Of a DNA stretch of 64,000 nucleotides, positions 23,335 to 34,064 are shown one piece after another. The stretch comes from Glebionis coronaria. Taxonomy: Eukaryota; Streptophyta; Magnoliopsida; Asterales; Asteraceae. A program made the translations under genes and the position numbers. The stretch covers positions 385,353,039-385,417,038 of the forward strand of contig CM046879.1 in the NCBI GenBank assembly GCA_025667525.1. The letters are read 5' to 3'. Each line of letters begins with the position of its first letter. The stretch's first letter is position 1. Under the pieces are notes generated by a model. That model saw nothing but the letters and a program-made list of their open reading frames with translations, was not told where the DNA came from and did not search any database.

Positions 23335-24062
23335 CTCTTGTCGGGTCTTTCAGCTTCCCCGAACTCATCCCTCTCCTGCAGCATCTCCAGTTTCCGTGTT
23401 GCATCGGCCACTTGTGCTACAATATTGAACGTAGCACACACTAGATTGTTTGCGACCGATGTGCGAAGAGCCCATCTGAAGTGATGTGCCTACTCTTCAG
23501 GAGTACCTGCTGCCGCACCAAGGAAACCAGCCAAGCGAAGAAAGCGCTGAATAAACTCATTGCTATTCTCCCCAGCTCTCTGACGGATCCCATGGTACTC
23601 TCTCTTGAGCTTGTCCTGCTCAGCGTTGGGAAAGAACTGCTCCATCACCCTGTCCTTGAACTGAGCCCAAGTCAAACCAGCAACCCACTCATCACCACCT
23701 TCAGATTGCATCAAAGCTAACCACCAGTTGAGTACATCGCCTTCGAACCGATAGCATGCAAACCTCGCCTTGTATGCGGGGTCACAGCCCATAGCGTTGA
23801 AAATCTTCTCGATGTGATCCAACCAGCTTTCAGCATCACTGGGGCTATCTGTCTTCTCAAAAGCTCGAGGGCGGAGCTTGTTGAATCTCTCCAGCCATAC
23901 TGCTAATGTCACTGGAGGAGGAGGAGGAGGTGGCTGATTGTGCTGCTGATTGTTGGCAGCTTGAACTTCAGCACGGATGTCATTCCTCAGTTGAGGAAGC
24001 AAGGCTTGCATGGCAGCCTGAATTGCAACATTGAGCTGCTCCTGTTCGCGTGTGAGAACCAT

Positions 24063-24520
24063 CTGACAGTATAACATAAAACATATGATTAAACAGTTCA
24101 AAACATAAAATATAAATATATATACATGAAAAAAAATTTATACTAAAAATTTCACGGGAAAAATCTTATGCAAGAAAATTTTTGTATGAATGCATGATGC
24201 AGTTTTATGAAAACTTTGTATGCTCGAGAGTGAACGCCTCTGGTCAGTTAACCCAAAACAAAAGACATATCGAGGGGACGCCTATGGGTCGGTCCCAAAT
24301 CTAAAAGTTTCGATAAAACACAAGCGACTAAATAGGGCCAGTCCTATACCAACCATTACTTAGTAAAAAACCCTGTAACAATGACATGTATATGTAAGCT
24401 TTAAAAATGATGAATGCATGAAAACAACTGTCAGTTCTAGGAAGACCGTAGTGACTACCCACTAATCACAGGTCATATTTGAGAGCCTACAGGTCGAAGC
24501 CTTGGCTCTGATACCATAAT
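24063..24520 (-). other. TekG 5' leader
   Basis: 457 bases between the primer site/LTR and the gag ATG, with no coding signal. It is A-rich near gag and mixed elsewhere. It is expected to hold packaging signals, but none is recognised. Confidence 0.6.
24504..24516 (-). other. TekG primer-binding site, tRNA-Met type
   Basis: The minus strand reads TGGTATCAGAGCC, the usual initiator tRNA-Met site of chromoviruses, four bases from the 5' LTR end at 24521. Confidence 0.93.
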
Positions 24521-27491
24521 TGTAACACCCCATTTTGGAAATGGAAATATCGTAGTAATTATGGCGTGTCATCAAAGCATACAAGGTAAAATGTCTAAAC
24601 ATTACTTGACCATATAAAGGAAAATACCGGAATCAAACATCGGTAGTCCAAAAGTAAAGCTCATCACACGCAAACATAGTATAATAAAGGAAAAGGACTA
24701 AACAATGTCCAAAGCATAAGTATCATAAAGAAAGGAAATGCATAATGTAAAGAAGGATAGACAGCTTCCAGTCCATATGCACGTACTCTTAGTGTCTACG
24801 AGCGTCCCTGACTACCTGCCGTTTTAGGAACATAGAAAAGGAAAACGGCTGAGCAATACGCTCAGTGCATGGATGTACAATAAAGCATGAATAGGATAAG
24901 CATATAACATAATAACAACGGAAGAAACTAAGTCCCGAGTAACCTGGTTAAGTCTTAATAAAGCTGGTTTTATAGTTTGAAAGTCTTATGTTCATCTTAT
25001 AAAAACTGTTTGTCATATTTTTACCATTAGCCAATATAGGTCATGAAAATCCATCGTGCATGAATAATTGGAGGGGTGACCTCATCATGCAAATTAGAGG
25101 GGCTGCCTCTAATTTAATATACTGGTTTTATGGGTAGGAGGGATCAGCTCCTTGTGAAGGATGCAAGGCACACACCACATTCACCATGTAATCCTGAATA
25201 AAAACGTGTAACTAGGATGCACCCATACGCCCCACATGATAAATATAAATAAATGGCCAAAAGCTGAAGGGACGCCACGAGCAATCACTCCGCCGTGGTG
25301 AAGTCATAACATCAGTGCCTCTAATGTTATGGTTATGGTACCTCCATAACTAGGTGAAACTGGTCATGCATGTATATGGCTATAGGTAATCATATTTAAA
25401 CATAAGCAATCAAACACGTAAACTACGGGAAAACAGTTGGCTGCATACGGGGAATCCTAATAAGGAACGAATGTCCATACTGAAAGGACGGGAATCCGTA
25501 CCTTATGTCCAGTGAACGAGAACGATGAACTGCGAGAATCCTACTTCCGAAACACTAGTGCTACATAAATACGTACATGAAATAAGTATCTGCTTACTAA
25601 TTACATAGCTGGTTTTACGTCATGTCTTTGCTTATTTTATATGTTCTTACTATGTTTTACTGTTTAAAGCCTTAAACTGTATTAAATCTTATATTCTGTT
25701 TAATCTGATTAAGTATTTCTGGTATTTCATGTGTTATTATACTTACTGTGTAATAATAAGTAACTTTCCAAAAATAGCAGGTTTCCTAAAATAGAAAGTT
25801 TCCAAAAATAGAAAGTTTCCAAAAATAGAAAGTTACTAAAAATAGAAAGTTTCCAAAAATAGAAAGTTTCCAAAAATAGAAAGTTTCCAAAAATAGAAAG
25901 TTACCAAAAATAGATTTACTGCTTAAAATAGATAAGTTTCTAAAAATAGAAAGTTTCCATAAACAGATTAGCTGCCTTAATTAAATAAGTTTCCATAAAT
26001 AGATCCGCTGCCTTAAATAAATAAGTTTCTAAAAATAGATGGTTTCCATAAATAAATTAGCTGCCTTATTTAATTAAGTTTCTAAACATAGAAAGTTTCC
26101 ATAATTAGAAATAAGCTGGTTAAATAAGCTAAGTAAATAAGCCTAAGTGATTTCATGATTATTTTCTAAGTCATATGATATATTGTATAGTTTAATAATT
26201 ATTTCATGTAATTTAATTAAACTATAGGTTATAATATTTAATTAAAGTATAACATGTTTTTAATTAAATATATTAAATACTTAGGTTAAAATATGTATTA
26301 TTAAATATTAATAATATAACCTAAGTCATGTTAATTAACTAATTATATCCATGGTTTTTAAAATAATTAATTAATTATAAGTCTTAATAATATAAATACT
26401 TAGGTTAAAATAATTTCATGATTATTAATAATTAATTAATTTAAGTCATGTTATTAAATTAATCACATCTTTTATTAATTTAATTTTAACATAAGTTCAT
26501 AACATAAAAAAAACTAACATAACCATGAACCGGATCAAAGCTTAAAAACATAAACCGGACATGAATCGACACCGTACCCCGAACCAAATCGGGGTACCCC
26601 TTGCTGTCGTGGGACCCACACGCACCAACCAAGACCAATATGGTCTTGGTGGTGTCGGCTAAGCAAACCGAAACCCCCTTGGGGTCGGTTGCAGCCTGCG
26701 GCCCAAAACAAAACACCCCTTAATCGACCCTCTGATTTAATTAATGATCAAAACATGTTAGATCTATGTTTAATTAATGTGTTTTTATAGAAAACATCAC
26801 GTGTTCATAATTAATAAAAAGATTAATTAAAAAGAAAAGGTTTAAAAAGGTTTTACCGTATTCGTGGATCAAGAGGGTGAAGAACAAACACGAACAAACA
26901 ACAAATCTTCAAGATCCAAGATCAATGAATCACCTCGTATGGTGATGTGTAGGTGGCGGCACAAAGAGGAGGAGAAGGAGGGTTTTAGGTTTTTCTTGAA
27001 ATCTTCTGTAAAGTAATTTTTGAGTTGTAAAATTAATTAACCCTCCTTTTAGTAAAATTGGTAATGGGCTTGGCCCATTACCCTTGTTTTAGCCGCGGGT
27101 AGGGACCCCCCCATGGGGTTCCCGTACCTCTTTTCGTGTCTCGTTATTTAGTTAGTCGTTTGTGTTTATTTATGTTCGTGTTTTAAATGTTCTCGTTACG
27201 TAAATACCATAATCTAATATATTTAATTACGCTCGTATTAAATATATATACGTAATTAATGATAGATCGTGTTTTAATTACGCTCGTGATTTCATGATCG
27301 CATGTTCGTGATTAATTATTGCTAAATAATTATTTTGTGATCGTGCATATAAAATACTTATCGTGTTCTAACACGTACGTAATACGTAAACTCCTAACAC
27401 GTAATCGTAATCATGCTATATTAAGAAAGTTTTTAACTAGTACGTACGATCCTAAGGGTACTATGCATGGTAAAAGCATGCGGGTTTTACA
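24521..27491 (-). repeat. TekG 5' LTR (right copy)
   Basis: 2971 bp with the same termini as the left copy. It carries one extra 16-bp minisatellite unit and scattered substitutions. The right end TTTTACA at 27491 is followed by the target duplication. Confidence 0.96.
25765..26115. repeat. 16-bp minisatellite in the right TekG LTR
   Basis: Same AAAATAGAAAGTTTCC-type units as at 17540-17880, with seven AGAAAGT units before TAGATTTACTGC instead of six. Confidence 0.85.
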
Positions 27492-27496
27492 GATCC
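27492..27496. repeat. TekG target-site duplication, right copy (GATCC)
   Basis: Identical to 16290-16294. The copia reading frame and the 120-bp repeat period resume from 27497. Confidence 0.95.
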
Positions 27497-28398
27497 CAAA
27501 GACTCAGAGGGAGGCCCACGGGTAAAACACCCCGCTGATAGTGATCTCACCTCCACCACTAATCAATCGCAAACTGCCCCGGAGCATCAGTTGGCTAAAC
27601 CTAACCTCAGGATTTGGGGCAGGGAGAGACTATAACCATGGAAAACCTTCTTTTGGAGGGGAGCTGGAAAAACCACCGGGATCACTGAACTTTGGAGATT
27701 TTGTAAATCTACTAGAGGAGTCTGAAGAGCTACTCCAAGGTTTCAGTGACAACGATGACATGATTGAGGCGGGGGATGAACCTGACACTCAGGCCCCTCC
27801 TCAATCAGACCAGAAGCCACAGTCCCCACCCTTATTCGAGGACATACAACCCTCCCTTGAGGCTCAACAAAAGCCCTCCCCTGAGGCATCCGAACAAAAA
27901 GAGCCCTCCCCTAAGGTAACTAAAAAGCCCTCCCAAGAGGCAAAACTTGACACCTCTTCGTTGGGGACTCAGACTGTGGTTCTGGATACCACTTTTGATG
28001 ACACCAAGCCTTTGACTGAGAAACTTTTGTATGAAACTCTCAAAGGTGTCTTAACCTATGCTTAGACTACTCTGAAAGCTGAAGTAACTCAGAATCATGA
28101 AGACCTTGCTTCCAAGACTGATGAACTCCTCGATGAATTCAGAATGTATGGTGATCGTTTTGACATGGTTGAGGAGAAGATGAGAATTCAGGCTGACAAC
28201 CAAATGGAGTTCATCAGCTCTATTATAAGTAGTCATGAGAATCAAGAGAAGAAGCTCATCAACTTCCTCAACCATGCTCTTCCAACTGTTGAGGCGAATG
28301 TGTCCTTAAAGACAACACTGGATGGACTGATCACTAGTACTACTGAGTCCACTTCTAGCGTTAGTCAACTTCTAGAGTTATTGCAAGAGGAAAAGTAA
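27497..28398 (+). pseudogene. CopS extra ORF, C-terminal part with coiled coil
   Basis: It continues the ORF cut at 16294. First comes the third 40-residue repeat (DSEGGPRVKHPADSDLTSTT). A one-base frame change then occurs between about 27560 and 27635; the old frame stops at 27633-27635. An acidic Pro/Ser/Gln-rich section follows, with short repeats of KPSPEA/EPSPK type (27860-27950). TAG at 28063-28065 interrupts, and then a helical, probably coiled-coil tail runs from TTLKAEVTQNHEDL to LLELLQEEK before TAA at 28396-28398. Removing TekG gives a protein of roughly 785 codons. A terminal coiled coil is also reported for SIRE env-like proteins. There is no membrane anchor, so the function remains open. 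Confidence 0.7.
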
Positions 28399-28724
28399 TA
28401 CAAAGATTTTCACTAAGTATCAAGGTTCATAGAATCCGACCTTTTCGAATTGATTACTTGAAGAAAGTGCGACTCAATTGTTCTTGGTGGAAAAATAAAA
28501 AGGGTTGATTATCTATTTTAAACTAAAACTGAAAATGTCGTTGAGTAAAAAAAGATGAAAGATTTAAAATTTAAAACTAAAAATGAAGACTTTAAAAATT
28601 GATAAGTAATTGATCAAAACTTATAAAAGTGTAAACTTTAAAAAGTGAATTAAAGCAAGACAAGTTAAAATAATTCTATGTAAAAAGGCGGGAAAAGTAA
28701 AAATTTAAAAACTGAAAGTACAAA

Positions 28725-29425
28725 CCCTTATCCGGAATCCTATCCGGAATATTGTTCGGAATGAAGAAGTGAGTCTTATCCGGAATAATGTTGTTGCACA
28801 GCTTATCCGGAATATGGAATCAATCTCTTATCCGCAAAACACAACAAATGCTTATCCGCAATACCCAAACAAAAGCTTATCCAGAATACACAAAATACCC
28901 TTATCCGGAAAACAGAACACCACCTTATCCGGAAAACACTATGGAGCTACTATCCAGAAAACGTTATGAAACCTTTATCCGCAATACTTAGTTAAAACCT
29001 TATCCGGAAAACAAAATAAACATCTTATCCGGAAAACCGTTTATCCGCAATCCGCCTTTACTCCAGCTTATCCGCAAAACGCAATGGGAACCTTATTCGC
29101 AAAACAACTTATTGATCTTATCCGCAAAAAAACTTGGTGGCTTATCCGGAAAACACTATCCGGAATACGTTTGACTTAAGCTTATCCGGAAAGAAGGCTA
29201 ATCCGGAAAACAAAATAACTCTTATCCGGAATAAGAGTTTAGAACTCTTATCCGGAAAACAATATGAAGGAGGCTTTATCCGGAAAACGAATCGAAGCTT
29301 CTTATCTGGAATAAGACTTAAAAGTCTTATCCGGAATATGACTTGATGGAGCTAATCCGGAAAAAGTGGCTACTAAAATTCTTATCCGGAATAAGGAATA
29401 ATTTCCTTATCAGGAATAAGAGGGT
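28725..29425 (-). repeat. AthB LTR array of CTTATCCGGAAAAC motifs
   Basis: About 30 copies on the + strand of CTTATCCGGAAAAC, with variants CTTATCCGCAAAAC and CTTATCCGGAATA, every 15-30 bases. It is the most regular of the four LTR arrays. Confidence 0.88.
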
Positions 29426-29961
29426 TTAAGGAATCTGTAACTTGTGCAATAAGACAATAAGCCAAATCCCAATAAGCACTTTGCCAAAAGTTGAACCAAA
29501 AGATTTTTAGAAAAAGATGATTAAGCTAGAATTTAAAAACTTTTAAAACATTAAATAAGCTAGAAACCGAAAAGCACTTTTTATAAAAACTTAAACTTAT
29601 TAAAAACAACTTATTTCTAAAAACTATTAAGCATAAAGATTAAGAAAAATAAGCACGTTTATATAAAAACTTTTAAGATCACCAATTTAATAAGCACAAC
29701 CAAATAAGCTAAACAGTCAAACCATAAACAAGATTAAGATAAAACTACATGATTATCAAGATTAAGTAAAAGATTAAGAAAGGTAGAATGAGAATTAAGA
29801 AAACAAGATTGATTGATTAAATATTAATATCAAATGATTACAAGATTAAAGTTGATAAACTTGGAAAACTAGAGAGAAGAAAAACTTAAGAAAAACTTGA
29901 AAAATAAACTACTACTAAAAATTAACCACCTAACCACCCTCCTAATGACACATTAGGAGGG

Positions 29962-29970
29962 TATTTATAG
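29962..29970 (-). promoter_or_regulatory. AthB LTR TATA box
   Basis: The minus strand reads CCTATAAATACCC, at the equivalent LTR place to the AthA, AthC and AthD boxes. Confidence 0.65.
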
Positions 29971-30413
29971 GAGGTGCGGAGATTACATGCTTAAGCTATC
30001 TTATTTATTTCTTCTCATCTCGACTCGACTTAATTTCTTTGTCTTTCTCGACGTCGTCTCGGGATTAGTCGATATTAGTTGAACTTGTCTTATAATTTTC
30101 TTCTATAATTAGACTTGAGTTCTTCGACTTCATTAAACTTCCGTATTTAGACTTTTTCTTCGATAAATCTTCAGAATAGGCCTTGGACTTCCGTTCTTTT
30201 TGCATTCTCGATCTTTTGACTTCGTCTTTAGTCTTTTTCTTCGATAAAAGCCCGTGATAGCCCATGTTTTCTTCCTTTTGCATCTTTTGGTCCTAAAACA
30301 CAATAAAAACATAAACCACACATAATTCCGACTTTTACGACATAAAATACACCTTTTGGTATTGTTATTATTGGAAATAAGTGGTAAAAGGATAAGTGTT
30401 TTCACACTTATTA

Positions 30414-31404
30414 AATCCCCTACACTTGACTATTGCAATATCCTCATGCAATGCACTAATTTCAAAGCACGGTTTACATTTTTCATCATAGATAACTCAC
30501 CTTGGCCTTTATTAAATACTAAACACTTAAGAAAACTAAAAGAACAAAACAAGTAAGAAATCAAAGACTTACATTGGGTTTTTGGTTGTCATGAATGTTC
30601 ATCATTCTCAAGTTTCACGTTCCCCATACCAAGCTTAAAAACGAGATCATTGTTATTATAAGTTAGCAAACTAGCACGAACTCATGTGGCCCAATTATTC
30701 ACTTAGACTCCCTTATTCCTAGGTGTATCTCTTATATTTTATTATTGTCTTGAATGATCACGAGGATGCATTGTTTGACTTATTTAGATAGTTATTTAAG
30801 ATGAAAACAAAGTGGGACGATTTAATCAATAGTTAGCTAAAAGACAAAATCTTTTAAAACTGCTTCTCGGGACCTCATAAAGTTCATATCTTGGCGAAAC
30901 TTGCTTCACGATTTGAGACCTTTCTCGGACCGATATTTGGCAGCGACTTCATACTTCAAATCTTTGAGAGACGTTCTTGAATTTATGGTCTTCTCTTCAT
31001 AATAGGAATTTCTTCACTTGAAGTTTTGAGAGATTCTTCATATTTGGACCACGACTTCTTTATTTTTCTCCAATCTTTATTTTGGACTTTGATATACAAC
31101 GATCTGCCTCCTTTTAGGACTTGGATCTATTTATCCTCATACCTTGCTACGGTCTTTTCGGATAGACTTCTCCATGATCTTTTGGGGAGTACTTGCTTTT
31201 CGTCGTGTGTGTTGATCCTTCATATTTATTTTAGATAAGTGATTCTTCACATCACTTTTGGATCTTTAGCAACAAAATGTTGCCCTCATGTCTTGTTAGG
31301 ACCTTTTCGGACTCGCCAATCTTCGCATTCCGCTTCAATAAGTTATGCCTTGGCTATAAACTCTAATTAACAACGAGCAACTTTTAAACGATCTTGGGCT
31401 AGAA
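30414..31404 (-). other. AthB 3' noncoding region, piece 3, with polypurine tract
   Basis: The minus strand shows the tract AAGTGTAGGGGATT at 30414-30427 next to the LTR. Upstream is the block shared with AthD (8520-9450) and AthC (59515-60428). The left TAGAA duplication of LardE ends the piece at 31400-31404. No coding region is seen. Confidence 0.82.
31400..31404. repeat. LardE target-site duplication, left copy (TAGAA)
   Basis: TAGAA precedes the LTR start TGTGACAACCC; an identical copy follows at 38592-38596. Confidence 0.93.
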
Positions 31405-34064
31405 TGTGACAACCCTAGATTTTGGATTTGTCACTTTTTACTGTTTGACTTTGATTATGTTCTTAGTGTGCGTTTACGAGCATTCTGTTTATATTTGAGC
31501 CTTGGATTGGATGTTAGTCTTCGTTCGTGTATCGCATGGTGCATTATATAATGATATGATGGGGTTAGTTCATGCTCATTTGTTCACTTGGATGTAACTA
31601 TGATAGAATACGGTGCTATTTTAGGATTTTATGTGTACGTATAAGTATTATAGTAAATCGTATTTTTACGATTTAGGGTTTATCGTTTAGAGGTCTCAGA
31701 TGAGGTATTTAGTCACGTGAATAATTTACGGGATGGTTTTAAGTCATTTAGGACTTAGTTATAAAGTTTATTTCATATTTTAAGAATTTTCATAAAACTG
31801 TATATTTTACGTATTTTACGATAACCGCGTAAAATTTGACTTGTTAAAAGGTTTAGGTGTAAATAAATTAATTAAGGGATTAATAAAATAAATAAAAAAT
31901 AAATATAAATAAGGAATAATATAATAAAAAAAGAAATAAATAAATAAAGAAAAAAAAATATTATTTTTGGTAAAAAACTAAAAAGGACGGTGGAAAAAGA
32001 AAAAGGAAAAAAAGGAAAGTGTTATTTGTATTAGGTTAGGATTCTCATTGTTTTAGTATAAAAACAAATCAAAACACATTATTTTCTCCAGTTTTTTTTG
32101 GTCAACGGTTTCTACAAGTTTTTAGGGTTTCATAAAATTTTTCTTGATTTAAGGTATGTGATCAATTTAACTTTAACTTAATTCATGTTTTTATTAATTA
32201 ATCATGATTGTAATGTTAATTAACCATCATTGAGATGATTAGGGTTTCATTAATTTTCTGGAAAAAAATAGTAATTAAGATCTATTAATGATATTATGGT
32301 TCTTGTTTAATAATTTAGGGGTAATTAATGATGTTTAGAGGGTTAGTGCATAAAGGCGTAAAACAGTCTGATTTTAGGGCTGTCTTGTGTCGACTGTTCC
32401 GGACAGTAGGTAACACCTTTGGTCGAGTTTTTTTAAATTAAGTTCAGAGAGTCTAATTTTCAAAAATGTAAGGTTGGTTGAAAATGGAGTTCGGGAAGGT
32501 CGTCAAACAGTTTTTACAAAAACAGTGCGTTGTTCAGGAATAAATTTGAATTTCGGAAATTTGAGTCAAAACCTAACCAAACGAATGAGATAGCCAAAGA
32601 TTTATTATTTGGGAACTCTTTATAATGTATATAAAAGGACTGGAGATTTTCAATAAAAGTTATGGTGTTTAGGCCGGGCTTTTGGTGTCGAACATTTAGC
32701 ATGTACGGAAAATCAGTTTTGGTGAAAACGGCTTTTGGTGTAGAGACTAAACGGAAGGGTTAAATGAGTAAGTAGGAAGTTGAATTGGTTTTTGAAGTTC
32801 TTAGATCATATAAAAACATAAATCCAGTAGAGTAGGAGCCAATTGTGGTGTTAAGTTCACTTCATGTGATCGTTTAATGACTAGTAAACCGTATTGGGGA
32901 AAAACTGGAATTTTACATATAGAATAGCTTGTAGTGGAAGAACTAGATAGTGGGATTGGGGGATTAGATTCATCTCCTTGATTGTTACTTAACTTGGGTG
33001 TTAATACCTGAGCTAAGGGTGTCGTGTATGATTTTATAGGTTTGCAGGAGTGCTACCTTGTTGTGCTATCAGGTGAGTTCATAGTCCCATTTTTCTACGT
33101 TTTTAAATGTTTTTCCAGTATAGGATGGAGATGACACTTGCAATGTTCTTTAACATGATTTAGTAAATTTGTGGACATAAATGTGATATTGTGTGACTTG
33201 CGTGCTTATGTATTCTCATATGTGCTTTGATATATGTTATGATATGTGAATCTTGTTTGTGTTATGATTGGGATTGGTACATAGATGTATGGGCGTCTAT
33301 GGGACCCGTTGTGATGTGTGTGGAGCGTGGGGCACGATCCGTCCTGAGTTCTTGGTTTGGGGGGCACGATCCGTTCTGAGTACTTGTGCATCGTCTCTTT
33401 GGAGGCAAGATATCTCGACGGGGATATAGTTCATCTTCCACAGGTGGTGTGGGAAAGATCCAGATAGTATGGTGTGTGTTCTTGTGTGTGTGACGGGATA
33501 CTTCTTGATTGTTATAGTGTGCTTTGTGAATTGTAGATGTGATTGATACTTGGATTGAGTTTTGTTGTGGATGCATGTAGCATGATTATCGCATTATGGT
33601 CCATTTCTATAAATTGTTTTTCTTGAACTTATTTACAGCATGTCAAGGTTTCTTATGATGTTATAGATAACTTAAACCTATGTTCTTACCAACTTTATGT
33701 TGACAGATTTTAGTGTCATTTTCAGGTGAGGTAGTTATGAAGGATGGTGTTAGAAGTGGCTAGAGTTTAGAGGCTTCTAGGATTGCATTAGGAGGAATCC
33801 CTTTCCTCTTAGATTTTATTTTGTCTTTTGATTTAGTAAATTGTTTGATACCTGTATGTTTGATGTGTGTTATTTGAATGTCTTTGGTAAGAGGTAGTCC
33901 TGTTACCTACTTACCTAGATGCCTACATTATTTGAGATATTGTCATGACATTGTGTCACCTTTTTATGACATTTCTATTTCATTTAGTTAACTCTAAAGA
34001 CACTCTATTATTGTGATGATATCCATACGTCGCGCCCCATATTTCGCCATGGTGGGGTGTGACA
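31405..34064 (+). repeat. LardE 5' LTR
   Basis: 2660 bp. It has an A-rich stretch at about 31870-31990, a TATA-like box near 32057, and a short duplicated block GGGCACGATCCGT...CTGAG (33331 and 33361). The end GTGTGACA is set by comparison with the right LTR. Confidence 0.94.
32057..32064 (+). promoter_or_regulatory. LardE LTR TATA-like box
   Basis: TATAAAAA after a purine-rich stretch and before a C/A-rich leader; conserved in the right LTR at 36655. Confidence 0.5.

Larger units (their letters stand above)
22440..24062 (-). pseudogene. gag: TekG gag and aspartic protease, interrupted by two intron-like gaps
   Basis: ATG at 24062 (MVLTREQEQLNVAIQAAMQ) is preferred over an in-frame ATG at 24101, as it begins the family-typical coiled helix. 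The gag core has WLDHIEKIFNAMGC, ACYRFEGDVLNWWL and TWAQFKDRVMEQFFP. TAG at 23490-23492 replaces a sense codon within GTPEE.A. A knuckle CFKCGLPGHIMKDC (C-X2-C-X4-H-X4-C) lies near 22750-22790. The protease active site LFDTGATHSVI is near 22575-22610. Breaks: GT-AG gaps at 23254-23334 and 23030-23103, a third discontinuity near 22895-22925, and a frameshift near 22500 after the protease active site. Confidence 0.88.
16295..27491 (-). mobile_element. TekG: complete Tekay/Del-type chromovirus (Ty3/gypsy), degenerate
   Basis: An 11.2-kb element with two LTRs (2959 and 2971 bp), TG...CA termini (TGTAACACC...TTTTACA on +), a 5-bp duplication GATCC, a tRNA-Met-type primer site at the right and a purine tract at the left, so it reads right to left. 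Gag, protease, RT, RNase H, integrase and a C-terminal chromodomain are recognisable. Clade: RT/RNase H blocks ([39 protein letters not shown]) and the chromodomain are those of Tekay. LTRs look about 97% alike by eye (not computed), so it is younger than its copia host. Confidence 0.96.
11391..28430 (+). mobile_element. CopS: Ty1/copia SIRE/Maximus-type element, split by TekG; both ends hidden by other insertions
   Basis: Two parts belong together: integrase-RT-RNase H pol and the start of an extra ORF (11391-16294), and the rest of that ORF (27497-28398) after the TekG insertion. The left end (LTR, gag, protease) would lie beyond AthD, the 3' LTR beyond AthB. The RT block IYVDDIIFGSTN and an additional ORF after pol fit the SIRE/Maximus group. 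It is the deepest layer in the window, because AthD, TekG and AthB all interrupt it. Confidence 0.85.
28431..30413 (-). repeat. AthB 3' LTR (left end approximate)
   Basis: On the minus strand it starts TAATAAGTGTGAAAACAC at 30413 and contains the purine-rich U3 block (about 30120-30300), a TATA box near 29962 and an array of CTTATCCGGAAAAC motifs. The end near 28431 is a guess: similarity with AthD stops near 28450 and copia coding ends at 28398. Confidence 0.8.

Noticed and set aside
28725..29425. Open frames rich in IRN/SGK words in the AthB LTR, and similar ones in the AthA LTR
   Set aside because: Translations of the degenerate CTTATCCGGAA motif array; no start context or conservation as protein.
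28725..29425. CRISPR-like array
   Set aside because: Motifs are short and variable, spacing irregular, and the genome is a plant; there are no cas genes.
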